Part shown: piece by piece, positions 1 to 12,435 of the stretch
Numbering within the stretch: position 1 is the stretch's first letter
Layout of the letters: each line of letters begins with the position of its first letter
Source: Capsicum annuum
Taxonomy: Eukaryota > Streptophyta > Magnoliopsida > Solanales > Solanaceae
NCBI RefSeq assembly: GCF_002878395.1
Contig: NC_061114.1
Coordinates: 169,933,844-169,997,843, forward strand
Direction of reading: 5' to 3'
Length of the DNA stretch: 64,000 bases
Made by a program: the position numbers and the translations under genes
Notes under the pieces: model-generated
Told to the model about the DNA's origin: nothing
The model's input: only the letters and a program-made list of their open reading frames with translations
Database searches by the model: none

Positions 1-1139
1 AACACCTTACATGCACAACTTTGGGCATAGGTGTACTTATCAATTTGCCAATCTTAATCCATCCAAAATTCATGGGTTTCAACTAACCTACTCACATGAT
101 TCATAAAAAACACATCAAGATACAACCTTGAATCGAAACAACAATCATCGATATTAATATAGTCATAATACAAAAAGAAAATCACAATTTATAATATAAA
201 ACATGATTCTTAAACTCCATGGATGAGAGGGATCCATGGATGAACACTATGCATACCTTAGAAAGGAAACTTTGATGAGTTGTTGGAGAGTTCTTGGATT
301 TGGAAACTTAATTCTTGATTATCTTGGAAAAAGGGCTTGAATATTGATTTTGGGAGATGATTTTCATAAAAACCCTAATCTTGTGGTTGAAAGTGTAAGA
401 GAGGGTTTTGATATGTTTAACAAAAGAAAAATAAGAGAAGGTTACATCCCTTGAGGTCTATAAGTTGTGGGAGGTAAATGAAAAGACCAAAATACGCTTA
501 CAAAACCACTTCCCAATTGGTAAAAATCTTAGCTGACGACCAAGGCTAAAATATCATTAGATTTGTGATAAGTCATCACAAATATCGTCACTTGGGAGCT
601 GGTGTCCGCCTAAGGCTGACAAAATTTGTGATAAGTTGTCACACTTGTGATAACTTATCAGAAATGTTGCCACTGGAGGCTGGATTCTGCCTAAGGTTGA
701 TGACGTTTGTGATAAGCCGTAACACTTGTGATAAGTTATCACGAATGTCGTCACTCAGTTTCCCAGGCTAACATGCTGGAGTATAATGGGTATAACCTTT
801 TGTTTCGGTATCAAATTTTAACTAAATTAGTATCATTGGAAATATAATTCAAATAACTTTTATTTGACATATAGTAGGTCCTCTAATTCTCTATGCACAA
901 GGAATTATGGTCGATTGAATTTGCCCCAAGTTTTGACGCTCACTAAAATTTGAACGATAGGAAATCTTTCAACTTGTCCTTGATTTAGGGGACCTCTATG
1001 ATCTAAATTAATGCTCAAATAGATTCACATACTACATAATTGATTAACACACTAAAGTTACATAGGATTCGAGGCTTTTGGAAAATCTACGCATATGAAT
1101 GATGGATTTTCATTCTAGTCCGAAATATTGGGTGTTACA
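1..1139 (-). repeat. Truncated E-like LTR (I), minus strand, left end outside window
   Basis: This is the right-hand part of a long LTR read on the minus strand. It ends GGGTGTTACA at 1130-1139, the usual terminus of the LTRs here. Its layout resembles the E LTRs: a block ending in the complement of the AAGGTATGT motif near 250-260, a leader with aaaccctaat near 383, and then a GC-richer zone (545-760) of short inverted repeats built on gtgataag/cttatcac. A hairpin at 217-239 has 8-bp arms (CCATGGAT/ATCCATGG). It sits inside a G-family LTR: the next bases (from 1140) continue that LTR in mid-motif, with cctca as the likely target duplication. The other copy would be outside the window. Confidence 0.6.
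545..760. repeat. Inverted-repeat cluster in U3 of LTR I
   Basis: Several copies of gtgataagt(t/c)(a/g)tcac and of (a/t)cgtcact occur in both orientations. The clearest is the perfect palindrome GTGATAAGTTATCAC at 728-742. The cluster lies where E LTRs carry their own arrays (45310-45670 and 55246-55625), so it belongs to the promoter-side U3 of this LTR type. An open frame crosses it on each strand only because the repeat units are stop-poor. Confidence 0.55.
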
Positions 1140-1509
1140 CCTCATAGTATGAGGACATATTTTTATTATACTTTCATATTGATGAGGTGTTTTACTCATT
1201 TGGTTTCAATTTAGTTCGAGTCAGCTGGGGCTTGTCCCAGTGGCTCTTTAGTTAGAAGTAGAGGCTTGTCTGACTATTTTCAATTTTGGACTCCTAGTGA
1301 TGGTTTTAAGATTTCAAAGCTTAAGATTTTTAGTAAGATATTAATTCAGTTTCAGTTAAGACATTAAATTCGGTTATTTGAAGATTTCATATGTCAAGTT
1401 TATTCTTATTATAAGTTTCAAAGTTGTTAGAAGGATTATCGGGTTAGCTTGGGGCTACTTATAGTATTGAGCACCGCGTGACATCTAGGGTGTACTTCCG
1501 GGGTGTTAC
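1140..1509 (+). repeat. 3' part of a G-family LTR (G2), plus strand
   Basis: The segment closely follows the last 350 bases of solo LTR G (16080-16433): cctcatag..gaggac, then gatgaggtgttt, then the agctggggcttgtcccagtggc motif near 1222, then the end ccggggtgttac. It is the downstream remainder of an LTR split by LTR I. Sequence to its right (from 1510) is a different LTR (J), so G2 was probably itself inserted into J. Confidence 0.6.
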
Positions 1510-1957
1510 TATGTACTACTTTTTACTCTCTCAAATCCCCAAGGCAAGAACAACAAAGATTTCTAAGGATTTGGCTTCTAGAGTTCCAATTGGTGATTTC
1601 CCTCCATAATTCTGAAAACTTTAAGGCATGTATCTCTTCCCCTAAACTATTTTGTTAATAACATGTGTTTAGAATTGATATTCATGTTATTTTAATTGAT
1701 GATTTTGAAAATTGGGTTGAGGGCCATTGAATGTAACTGATGGAATTGCTTTTCCTATGGGTTTTGTGAATCATTCATTTTTTGAATTGATAGTTTTTGA
1801 ACTCATTGGACACATGACCATGGTAAATGCAAATGAAGGTTGGGGATTCTCCCGAATAAATGGATATGGAATTGAGATTGGTAATAACCTCAACCCACCT
1901 TATGAAATTCACTTTAAAATATGAATATATGCATATTGTAATCACTTTTAAACTATT
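1510..1957 (+). repeat. LTR J, part 1, plus strand
   Basis: AT-rich LTR sequence without coding capacity. It contains a degenerate version of the conserved leader motif (aaggcatgtatctcttcccct near 1621-1642). It ends at the 5-bp CTATT (1953-1957) duplicated by element A, and continues at 11138 on the far side of A. The 198-base plus-strand frame at 1727-1924 has no recognisable product. Confidence 0.45.
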
Positions 1958-4502
1958 TGTAACACCCTGAGTCTGTACCCCAGACGTCACACAATGCTTA
2001 TGATCCTGAAGGACCATAAGCTAACCCAGGACTTGTACCTGCCGTGTGCATTAAATAGTAATACTGTAATAATGCAGAAGTATAACTGAAATGCCATAAG
2101 GTTTACAACATTTAAACCAAAACTAAAATACTGATGTAATACTAAAAAGAAAACTGAACAACTATCTAAAATAATCTAGTATGCTAGTCTCTAACTGTCT
2201 GAATGGGGAGTTGATGGGACAAGTCCCCAACTAAGTCCCCAACTAACTCCCACAACTGAATAAAATAAGTCTACTAAAATATTGAAAAGAATATCTCAAT
2301 CCACAAAATATGAGGAGTCACCACTGTAGTCGTTGCTAATAATCTGAATTGCTAAGTACGATCTGGAGCCCGTGCATCCAAACCTATGATATGAAACATC
2401 ATAGCACAGAAGAAAAGGTATGCGTCGGTACTTTGAATGTACTGGTATGCTAAGCAAGGTAGGGTGATATACATGGGTTTATATGCATGAAATGATGATT
2501 GACTGAATGAAATGAATATGATTGAATGAGAGTACATGGATAACAGAGACTACTGTAAATACTAAGTATGTAATTCTATGTACCTATACTGTATCTGGGA
2601 TTATACTGAAACTGAATACTGAGTTCTGATAACTGAGTGACTGATATCTAAGATTTCTGATAACTGAATTATTGATAACTAGGTGACTATTTCTAACAAT
2701 CCTAATTCTGTGGAACTGAATTGAGTTCTATATTGAGTCTGGAACTGAAACTATAATTGTGGGAGTGTTTATCTAACCGACATACCCTGATAAAAGCTGA
2801 GTTAGGGTCCAATCTATAACCCCATTTATAAGGGTGTTAGAACCTTTCCAAGGGATACTAACAGGGCTGGGTAAACCCTAATCTGGCCGGAAGACCCATA
2901 ATTTATATGTATGGTTGTGTCAACCCTAGTCTAGCAGGAAGATATCTTACCCTACGCTGGCTACGTAGTTTTATAATACAGGGACTGATACTAAGGGTCA
3001 AACCCTATGCTGGCATGAATGCCCCCATCCTTGGGTTCGCTCGATGCTGAATCCTACTCCTAACTAAAAGGACACTGAACTTATCACTATACTATACTAG
3101 GCTTGATTGAACTGTTACTGATCATATTGACTGACTAAAATGGACTGAGTTCACTGAGTTCTATAAGTAACTAAATTCCACTTTTGATAACGTTACTGAG
3201 ACTATCCTGTAGCTACTATAATTCTAGGTAAACAACTAGATTGTCGGGTATTAAATACCCCCAGGACTCGATAGCATCAATACTAATAGAACATGGCAAT
3301 ACTTTAAAACATGACAATAGTCAATTGTTCACATTGCAATGACTTAGACATTTTGTCAAAACACTTGGAAGTCATAAGCTTGTACAGAATAGGGACACAG
3401 GCCAACTTATCATAGATACACTATTCAATCCATAAGGACGTTCTATCAAACAATTTCAATTTATAACTTTAGCATGATAGTAATTTAAACATGTAGTAAT
3501 GGTATGAGTTCAACACTAGGGTCACAAATGAATCACAATTGCACAATTAATTCAATTAAGTATTTTGTCAAACACCTAGGAGGCATAATCTTATACTTGG
3601 GTGTGAATAACATATTGCATCATGACTACAACCATCATTTCACAATTCAAGGGTTGTGACATAGGGATTACAACAATTTCTTGCATGATATTTTATACTC
3701 ATGAAAACTATAATTAAATCTTGAATTGAAAACCCATACAAACAACATGAACATGAAAACTACCCTATTGATACATGCAATTCATGAAACTATTAACTTG
3801 AGATTTTGAAAAGGATTCTTGAACTTTAAGGGTGGAAGGAAACCCAAGGATAAACACCTAACATACCTTGATTGTTGATTTCGTGAGAATTGTTGGCAAT
3901 TACTTGAAGGTTGGACGTGAATTTTATGAACCTATGATTTGTTCTTGTGGGAGCCTTGGAGCGAAATTATTGGTAAAGGGGCAAATAATGCTCCCTAAGG
4001 CTTTAATTATCTGTTATGGACGAGTTAAAGTGAAGAAAAATACCCTTTTGCCCTTAATAATGCGAAAACAGAACCTAAAAAATAGGCGCATGCGACGGAG
4101 CACGCGTCGTACGCTAATTGCGCGCAGCTACTGCCCCTCTCACAAAAATGGCTATAACTTTTTGCTCGGGTATCGAATTAAGGCGACATTGGTATAGTTG
4201 GAAAGATAATTCAATTATATACAATTTTATGGGTCTTTAACTGCAAAATTATTCATCTATAAAAAGTTATAAACGTTCAAATTAGACCCTTGTAGAATCG
4301 AATACCAAACTTTGGACGAATCAAAGGATCTTAGCTCTACTTGGATCTAAATGATTTCTATGAACATTTTTAACCTCGTGAGCATTTCACACACTAGTAT
4401 AAAGATCATGAAACTTATTTTCATATGAGAATCACTTTAATTATTACTTATACACATAGGAACGACGGTTCATAGACTAGCCCAAAAATACGGGGTGTTA
4501 CA
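1958..4502 (-). repeat. 3' LTR of element A
   Basis: 2545 bp from TGTAACACCC to GGGTGTTACA. In plus-strand order it carries the complements of the conserved LTR motifs: gatgggacaagtcccc (2213-2228), a gaggagtcacca block near 2310, the GTAC-7-GTAC dyad (2428-2442), the small hairpin at 3830-3845 beside acatacctt, and a GC-rich CpG-bearing island at 4085-4140 in U3. No protein-coding frame is credible. Confidence 0.85.
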
Positions 4503-4515
4503 TTATCTCCCCCTT
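4503..4515 (-). other. Polypurine tract of element A
   Basis: Minus-strand AAGGGGGAGATAA lies directly against the inner end of the 3' LTR, which is the position and composition of a plus-strand primer for reverse transcription. Confidence 0.8.
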
Positions 4516-7250
4516 GGGAATCATTCATCCTCGAATGAGACTAGTTAGGCTGAGAGTACTGTGCGAAGGTAACTGAGATCATATTCTAAACATAAATGAC
4601 TTGAATAGGATTGTATAACTAATTTCAAAACATTATACATGAACTGAATATCATGGACTAAACTGATTTCTTGAGCACATGCAATGACATGAGAATGGCT
4701 ATAAGGATGAGATAGGACGAGAGAGTTAACTTGTGAGTAACCATTACCTCAAGATGGATCTGGTTTTGTGAAGAAAAGGTGAGAGATTTAGTACATAAAA
4801 ATTTTGAGTGTATTACAACATCTCCCTCTTGGAATAGATTATCCCCCGAATGATACTGATTTGGCTGAAATATTAAGGAAAAACTGTGATAGTATCTAGA
4901 ATCTAAAACTGATGCCTGATGCATGAACTGAGTTGAATGCGTAATCTACATGGATGCAATATTTTACCTCATGAGATAGGTATATTAATTAAACTTCAGA
5001 TAGTAAGGCTATATCAAAAGGTAGAAAATAATAGGAACTTGTCTACTTGACTGTTAACTATACAGATTGACTCATACTTAAAGCTTATACTCAACTAGAG
5101 TATTCCTTCAATGTTCTTTCCAAGAAGTTCTAATAACATTAGAGAGAAGAGGATCTTGGGCATGGTCTGAATAAGATATATGTAGAAGAAGTCGCATCAC
5201 GGCTAGAATTCTGGAACATAGAACATAGGGCTACGAAACATGAGCTAGGATAGAATTGCCATGCCTCAGACCATGCAACTGCTATTTTCAAGCTTAGACA
5301 TACTCCTCAAATACTCCCTCAACTATACTTTCTACTTCACTACTTCACTTCTTTTAAAACTACTAAAGATATTCATATGAGCACTAATAACTCTACATGC
5401 TGAAGTCTGAACTAAACTGAATTCTCTCACTCTGTTCAAGCCTACTCAAATCTACAAAATACAACATAACCGCGTAATACTAATATGAATCATGAGTTTA
5501 ATACACTTTGCATTTTCACAAATTCTCACCTCATGAGTAATTATTATCACTTCAGCAGCTATATTTAACCTTCTACTAGACATTTACTCACGCGCAATGC
5601 ATTCATCCTCATATACAAACACAATATTCAAGCCTATCCTTATAACCACATGTTCTTTTCTAAACAAACACCCATAAAGAATCCTCCTCATATCCTCCAA
5701 ACCTCTATCATTAACAATTTTCATACACTACCCTAAGAAAACACACGCAAGATATCAACTAACAATGACATGACTGAAGGCTGAAAAATTTGGGAGTGTG
5801 CTATGGCGCGTGCGTCGCATGCTCTAGAGTGCCAGAATAGAGCGTGTGCTACATGATGTATCACATGCTCCCTTAGGGGTGAAATGGAGCATGGGACACA
5901 TGCTAATCGCGGAAAGCTACTATTTTGGACTTCTAAACATGCCCTTACACTCGTTTGAAAATTCCAAAATATACGCGAGATGTACTATTAATAACCCTGA
6001 TCATGAATCAACTTAAGAATTAACGTTCCTATATAGGAAAGGTCAAAAACTAAGATCTCCAAAGTTTGGGAGCTTTAGAAATGACTAAGTCCATCACTTA
6101 GTGAAATCTTCTAAGTATTGGACCCCTTTTAACATGTAATAGTATGCTGAATTGAGTTTTATCAACAGGGAACATTTACTCTCTCCCACCTAATAATTGG
6201 TCATCACTACTATCATTTCATAAGGGGAGGTCATTGAAAGGTTAGGACATGAGGACCTGAAGCATGAAAGAGTGACTTTGATGCTCAACTGAGGCTTGAT
6301 GAATAGAGTAATAATGACATGAATTCATCTAAGAGGTCTGAACTAAGGACATACATGACATAAATTTAAATTTTATTGATCATAAAAAATGTAGCATGAG
6401 CATATGGAACTAAGAATACTGTAAAACATGAGTACATATGTCATGAGCTGCAGGACCTGAGCTTGAAATTTTTCTGAATTCATGGAACATGATTCGTATT
6501 GCTGGGTAGACTAAAACTTCTCACACTAGGAACTGAGAGAGTACATGATTTGGGATATAAGGTACACGCATATGGGCTATGATCATAAAGATGACATTCA
6601 AGGCATGAGTGAATATCATGATAACTAAAGTACAATCTTTGCACTGAGGTAAGGACGGGTTGGGCATCATCCTCTCTTACTACTTTTCTACACATACTAA
6701 CATTGCTACTAAAGTCTGGAAGACTGACTTGGTTACCATTCTATCATCTCCCCCTTGGCTTAAAGCCATCATTCTAAGTCTGTGAACCACTAGATCAACA
6801 TCTCTAAACTGAACTGCCACCACCTTGCTCTAAAATCTGGGGGTAACAATATGTATAAATGATAAATTCACCCTGAATCACTATGCCCAATAATGTAAAA
6901 CTTACTACTAGTGCTTTCTTTTGAGATGTAACTCTTGGACCTCTATAACCCTAACAATCATTATATAACAACTTAAAATTGCCTAACTTAGAATTTTCAA
7001 CTCCTCTTTATATTAGCTCAACCCTCAAAGATTCAACTTATATTCTAACACATAACATGGATATCCGCAAATCTTTAATAACCATAGTAATTTCATCATA
7101 GCCTACAAATGTCACATCTCTAAACTTATATTTTTCTACACACCATGAAAATTACCACTACACCCACATCAACAACACATATAATTTCGAATTTTCAAAC
7201 TTAAATTATTGCATACATTATTTTAAGTCTACAGATTCTTCTCTCGTACA
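4516..7250 (-). other. Non-coding core of element A
   Basis: No frame of this region resembles pol. It holds two further copies of an LTR-end plus PPT-like junction: tattaca+acatctccctctt at 4811-4830, and catctcccccttgg at 6745-6758. A stretch at about 5760-6180 resembles the U3 of D-type LTRs, with a GC-rich start and the phrase ttggacccctttt near the end. The part from about 6230 to 6790 matches the interior of element B (27040-27560) closely enough to follow by eye. It therefore looks like rearranged LTR and 3' internal sequence kept as a family-specific core. Confidence 0.6.
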
Positions 7251-7359
7251 GCTAGCCCTAAGGAATACATACACTGCTCAATTCGGATAGCACTATCCCA
7301 ACTCTACTACTGTTATTAAACTCCTGGGTTTATACTTTTAACTCTGAGTTACCTGCTAT

Positions 7360-7714
7360 CATAGAGCTCTGAAAAGAATTTAGGAACAAGTTTGACTTTT
7401 AAGCACTGAGGTACTACCCCTTTTATTCAAGGATTGGTTCATGGAAAACTGAAAATGAATGGCTCTATTTCTGAAATCAAATGAAGGAATTTTCTAGAAT
7501 ACTGTAATCGAGTAATTTTTGTATACCTGTCTTACTGGAATGGGTTTACATACTGGGGTAGACACCGAGGAGGTCTCTGCTAGAGTATTAGGACTGACAT
7601 CAAAATTAACAACTATATATTGAGTTACAAAAGAAAGTAAGGCTCCTGTTTCTAATAAAGCATATGTAAAAATATGAAAGGCCTATAACAAACCCATAAT
7701 TGTATCAGGAGAAC
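7360..7714 (-). pseudogene. Aspartic protease remnant of element A
   Basis: The plus-strand order and wording parallel the protease segment of element D (41280-41700), with shared phrases such as actaccccttttattcaaggattggttcat and the cctataacaaacc block. On the minus strand it would encode the retropepsin that matures Gag-Pol in the virus-like particle. Frames are broken and the segment stops where RT would begin, so it marks the breakpoint of the pol deletion. The call rests on similarity to D rather than on an intact catalytic motif. Confidence 0.5.
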
Positions 7715-8375
7715 TTTTCTAATCATGTTGGGAATGGAGTGCTTAAAGTTTGTTCTGACGTTGACCACTGGTGTCATTGGAAGTGGCACCCTACTGAGTT
7801 GAGCGATAGGATGGGATTGGAGGATGGTTAGACTAGCTCTGCTGACCCTTCATTAGGTAATCTTTGACTCTATGTCCTAGCTTTCCAAAAAAAAGACATA
7901 CCACTACCGGCTCTACACAAACCCTTATGATTCCTACTACATTCTCCATAAAGAGGGTTAGTATGAATACCCTTTCCACTACTCTATAATTTAGAGCTTG
8001 GTGCTCTATTTTGACTATCATTCTTAGACTTAGGCACTAGTGCACTTGATGAAGGCGGAGCTGAGGCTGAGAATTTTTGATAGAATTGGGAGTGGTTACT
8101 ACCCCTTGACCTTATCTTAAAACCACTTGTCCTGGCCCTCTTATTCTTTCTCTCTTTCTTCATATGCTCTCCCTTTTACTCTGCTGAGCATGAATAAAGA
8201 GCCTAGATAGGATAAAAACCTACAGATTATTCTAAGCAACTACTGAATAAGCTAAGGTAGTAAAAGTAGCTATGAATTTAGCGTGAGAGATATGCTCATT
8301 CAGGAGATCTTCCTGTATAGGCGAAGGTTTGGGCTGATTCCCATTTCTTCTTCTGTTGTTCTTTCTGGGAGGCAT
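7715..8375 (-). pseudogene. Decayed gag of element A
   Basis: Gag forms the cytoplasmic particle that packages element RNA. The start is taken at the ATG complementary to 8373-8375, because the residues after it (MPPRKNNRRRNGN) match the equivalent starts in B and D, and it lies just past the primer-binding site and short leader. A frame at 7833-8021 ends in a zinc-knuckle-like CLFFGKLGHRVKDY. Compared with CX2CX4HX4C, the second Cys is Phe and the last Cys is Tyr. The middle of the Gag domain is shortened and frameshifted. It is not functional as read. Confidence 0.65.
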
Positions 8376-8580
8376 TTTCTGTACACAAAAGTATGGATGA
8401 GTTAGGAAGAGATTTTAAATAGGGCTCATGCTTTTTCACATGACATGAACACTGAAAGAAGGGAACTTTTCCTAAATATGCCTTATAGCCTCTTGTCCAT
8501 AAGTGTGGCACGCTATACACTCATACACAAGACTCTAATTTACATGAATTTTAGACTCCCTCGGACTCTTTAGAACCTTA

Positions 8581-8593
8581 GACTCTGATACCA
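8581..8593 (-). other. Primer-binding site of element A
   Basis: The minus strand reads TGGTATCAGAGTC immediately downstream of the 5' LTR, three bases in. TGGTATCAGAGC is the complement of the 3' end of plant initiator tRNA-Met, so the element primes from that tRNA. Confidence 0.85.
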
Positions 8594-8596
8594 CTT

Positions 8597-11132
8597 TTTA
8601 ATGCCTCGAGTATGTACCTCGGATGTTACATGGTGCTTACGATCCTGAAGGACCACAAGCTAACCCATGACTGGTCCTTGCTGTGAGCACTGAATAGTAA
8701 TACTATAATAATGTAGAAGTATAATTGAAATTCCATAAGGTTCACAACATTTAAAACAATACTAAAATACTAATGTAATACTGAAAAGAAAATTGAACAT
8801 CTATCTGAAATAATCTAGTTTGAAAGCCTCTAACTGTCTGAATGGGGAGTTAATGGGACAAGTCCCTAACTAACTCCAACAACTAAATAAAATGAGTCTA
8901 CTAAAATACTAAAAATAATAAATCAGTCCTCAAAATATGAGAACTCACCACTGTAGTCGTTGCTAATAATTTGAACAACTAAGTATAATATGAAGCCCAT
9001 GCATTCAAACCTATGATATGAAACATCATAGAACAAACTAAAAGGTATGCATCAGTACTTTGAATGTAATGGTATGCTAAGTGAGGTAGGCTAATATACA
9101 GGGGTTTATATGCATGAGATGATGACTGATTGAATGACATGAACATAATTGAATAAGAGTACATGGATAACTGTGACTACTATAAATATTGAGTATGCAA
9201 TTCTATGCACCTATACTATATCTGGAATTTTGCTAAAACTGATTACTGAGTTCTGATAATTGAATGATTGATATTTGAGATTTCTAATAACTAAATTACT
9301 AATAACTGGGTGACTGTTTCTGACAGTCTTGATTCTATAGAACTGAAATAAGTTCTATACTGAGTTTGGAATTAAAACTATAACTGTGGGAGTGTTCATC
9401 TAATCGACATACCCTGATAAAAACTAAGTTGGGGTCCAACCTATAACTTCAGTTGGAAGGATGTTAGCACCTTGCCAAGGGATACTAATAGGGCCAGGTA
9501 AACCCTAATCTGGCAGGAAGACCCATAATTTATATGTGTGGTTGCGTCAACCCTAGTATGGAAGAAAGACATCTTACCCTATGCTGGCTACGTAGTTTTG
9601 TAATGCAGGGACTGCTACTAAGGGTCAAACCTTATGCTAGCGGGAATGACCCCATCCCTGGGTTCGCTCAATGCTGAATCCTACTCCCAACTTAAAGGAC
9701 ACTGAACTGATCACTAGACTGTACTAGGCTTGACTAAACTATTACTAATTGTATTGACTGACTGAACTGGACTGAGTTTACTGAGTTCTATAACTAACTG
9801 AATTCTAATGTTCATGATGTTACTAAGACTATTCTATAGATACTATAATTCTAGGTAAACAACTAGATTGTCGGGGTATTAAATAACCCAGGACTTGATA
9901 GCATCAATACTAATAGAACATGAAAATAGTTGAAAACATGGAAATAGTAAATTTTTCACATTGCAATCACTTAGACATTTTGTGAAAATAGTTGGAAGTC
10001 ATAAGCTTGTACATGAATAGGGACATATGCCAACATATCATAGATATACTATTAAATCTGTAAGGATGTTCTATCAAATAATTTCAATGTATAGCTTTAA
10101 CATGATAGTAATTTAAACATGTAGTAATGGCATGAGTTCAACACTAGGGTCAGAAATAAATCTCAATTGCATAATTAACTCAATTAAGCATTTTGTCAAA
10201 CACCTAGGAGGCATAATCTTGTACTTGGGTGTGAATAACATGTTGATACATCATGACTACAACCATTAATTCACAATTCAAGGGTTGTGACTTGGGGAGT
10301 ACAATAATTTCATGCATGATATCTTATACTCATGAAAACTACAATTAAATCTTGAATTGAAAACCCATACACACAATATGAACATGAAAACAACCCAATT
10401 GATACATGTAATTCATGAAACTATTAACTTGAGATTTTGAAAAGGGTTCTTGAACTCTAAGAGTGGAAAGAAACCCAAAGATGAACACCTAACATACCTT
10501 GATCATTAATTTCGTAAGAATTATTGGCAATTTTTTGAATCTTGGACTTGAATTTGATGAACCTAGGGTTTGTCCTTGGGGAACGCTTTGAGAGAAATTA
10601 TGGGTAAAGGGGCAAATAATGCTTCCTAAGGTTTTAATTATCTATTATGGACAAGTTAGGGTGAAGGAAAAAACCCTTTTTTACTTTAAAAATACGAAAA
10701 TAGAACCTGGGAAATAGGTGCATGTGATGGAGCACGCGTCGCACACTAATCGCGCGCAGCTACTGCCTCTCTCATGAAAATGGCTATAACTTTTTGCCCG
10801 GGTATCATATTAAGGACAAATTGGTATTGTTGGAAAGATAATTCAATTCTATAATTTGGTGGGTCTTAAGATGTAAAATTCTACGTATATAAAATGTTAT
10901 ACACGTTCAAAGTGGACCCTTGTAGAATTGAATACCAAACTTTGGATGAATCAAAGGATCTTAGCTCAACTTGGCTCTAAATGATTTCTATGAACATTTT
11001 TAACCTCATGAGCATTTCACACACTAGTATAAATATCATGAAACTTACATTCATATGAGAATCACTTGGATTATAACTTATATACGTAGGAACGACGGTT
11101 CATAGTCTAGCCAAAAAATACAGGGTGTTACA
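8597..11132 (-). repeat. 5' LTR of element A
   Basis: About 2536 bp, collinear with 1958-4502, with scattered substitutions and small indels between the two copies. Its inner terminus has decayed from TGTAACACCC to TTTAATGCCT. The outer end is GGGTGTTACA followed by the CTATT duplication. The GTAC dyad at 9055-9069 has lost its second arm, and the GC-rich U3 island lies near 10715-10765. Confidence 0.85.
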
Positions 11133-11137
11133 CTATT

Positions 11138-12336
11138 GTAATTCATAAAAGGCTAATAGAACATATATGATTTTAAATTTAAACTTGGGGGTAATGTATT
11201 CCCCAAGTTAATGGATAATTAACATTAAACCTTGGGGGTCGTGAATTCCCCTATGTGGATGAATGAATGTAGTTTGTGGGGTCATGGATTCCGCTAAGTG
11301 ATGATAATTGGAATGGTATGTTGATAACAACTTACACATATAGTTGGTATAATGATACCAATGGCTTATGCCTTAATGTATGATTATAGGTTCAATGAAT
11401 TGGAATGTGTAAATTATTTAATTTAGGTTAAAGAGGGTTGTATAGCTGAGCCGTAAAAGTAAAGGTCTCGAGGGACTAATACCGAAAACCCACGTTTACT
11501 GGCATGAGTTTTGGTCTTGATGACCGTGTGCTTATGTCATACTTTATATTTTTGTATCTTAAAATTTGTGAAGGTTCGTTTATTTCTCGATCTTTCTTTA
11601 TACCTCAGTTTATATGTCTAAACGCATGAGGACCTTTTTAGCAGGGTGATAGCTAGATGTATATAGCCCGTGGGTATAGATGACAGTTTGAGCTACACAA
11701 TCTAGGTTAATGTTTTAACTGTCATGCTAAACCTTGTTCACTATCCTGATATATTATATATATGTATACGATAGTGTGCATATGGTTTTTGAATGATTTT
11801 GTACGGATTGATCATGACATTATTTTATCCCTTCCTTGATTTACATGATAGATCTTATCCCGTTAACCATCCCTAAATGCTATATCCCATTGTAAAGCAG
11901 GGTTCAATGACATTTCTATTTCCTTGCACTGTGGTAGGTGATTTCTGGATTATTCGAGAGTCATCTTTGAAGTGGTGAGCTTCCATTCTTTGAAAGGTCC
12001 ATTTCATGGTCTTGTATTTACTTATGTCTCAGATTATTGTGGTGGGTTTTAGCTATGGCTGGAGCATTTCCCAACTTGGGTTGATGTTTGATTTATTCGA
12101 GGCTTTTGTGGATAATTGGATATGGGTGGATTTGGTATTGTGGATTCATAGTTTCTTTTTAGTTGATTTATCTATCTTATTATATGTTCAGAACTCAACT
12201 CATCTTGTTATTTATTTGAAACTCTTCCATTGCTAGTTATATTATGTTTTGGTTGGCTAGGTTAAGGTGGGTGTTCTCTGGTCCTTGGCGGACTTGAGAT
12301 AACCGTCATAACTAGGCCCTGATTCGGGTCATGATA
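11138..12336 (+). repeat. LTR J, part 2, plus strand
   Basis: Resumes the LTR interrupted by A. No coding capacity. Blocks such as cttgggggtcgtgaattccc and tggtaggtgatttctggattattcgag are the kind seen in the downstream half of chromovirus LTRs, and the segment closes with ctgattcgggtcatgata, a plausible decayed LTR end. The 231-base frame at 12006-12236 is hydrophobic by base composition only. Assignment to one LTR rests on the shared target site of element A. Confidence 0.45.
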
Positions 12337-12435
12337 CTTGAATTGCTTAAATATTATGACATGAGCCTACACTATTATCTAGGTAAATATAATATTGTTG
12401 TTAATTCTGTTTGCAGACTGTACATTACGAGCTTG
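12337..12435. other. Unassigned spacer between LTR J and element H
   Basis: About 100 AT-rich bases without a recognisable motif. They may be internal sequence of the J element or flank of H. The last five bases (gcttg) are not repeated after the right end of H. Confidence 0.3.

Larger units (their letters stand above)
1958..11132 (-). mobile_element. Complete non-autonomous Tekay-like LTR retrotransposon A
   Basis: Structure is complete. Two LTRs (1958-4502 and 8597-11132) are similar along their whole length, with ends TGTAACACCC and GGGTGTTACA. A perfect 5-bp target duplication CTATT lies at 1953-1957 and 11133-11137. The element reads right to left. The primer-binding site, complementary to initiator tRNA-Met, abuts the right LTR, and a polypurine tract abuts the left LTR. 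The 4.1-kb interior keeps a gag remnant and part of the protease, but RT, RNase H and integrase are absent. It would have needed proteins from an autonomous relative such as D. The core replacing pol is shared with element B. Confidence 0.85.

Noticed and set aside
565..771. Open frames on both strands over the same region
   Set aside because: They are translations of a short inverted-repeat array lacking stops. No domain, start context or conservation in the E arrays supports a protein.
4505..4520. C-rich repeats read as riboswitch or terminator
   Set aside because: They are polypurine tracts on the minus strand, explained by position next to LTR ends.
12006..12236. Possible small membrane protein
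   Set aside because: Hydrophobicity follows from T-rich LTR J sequence. No homologue or start signal is recognised.
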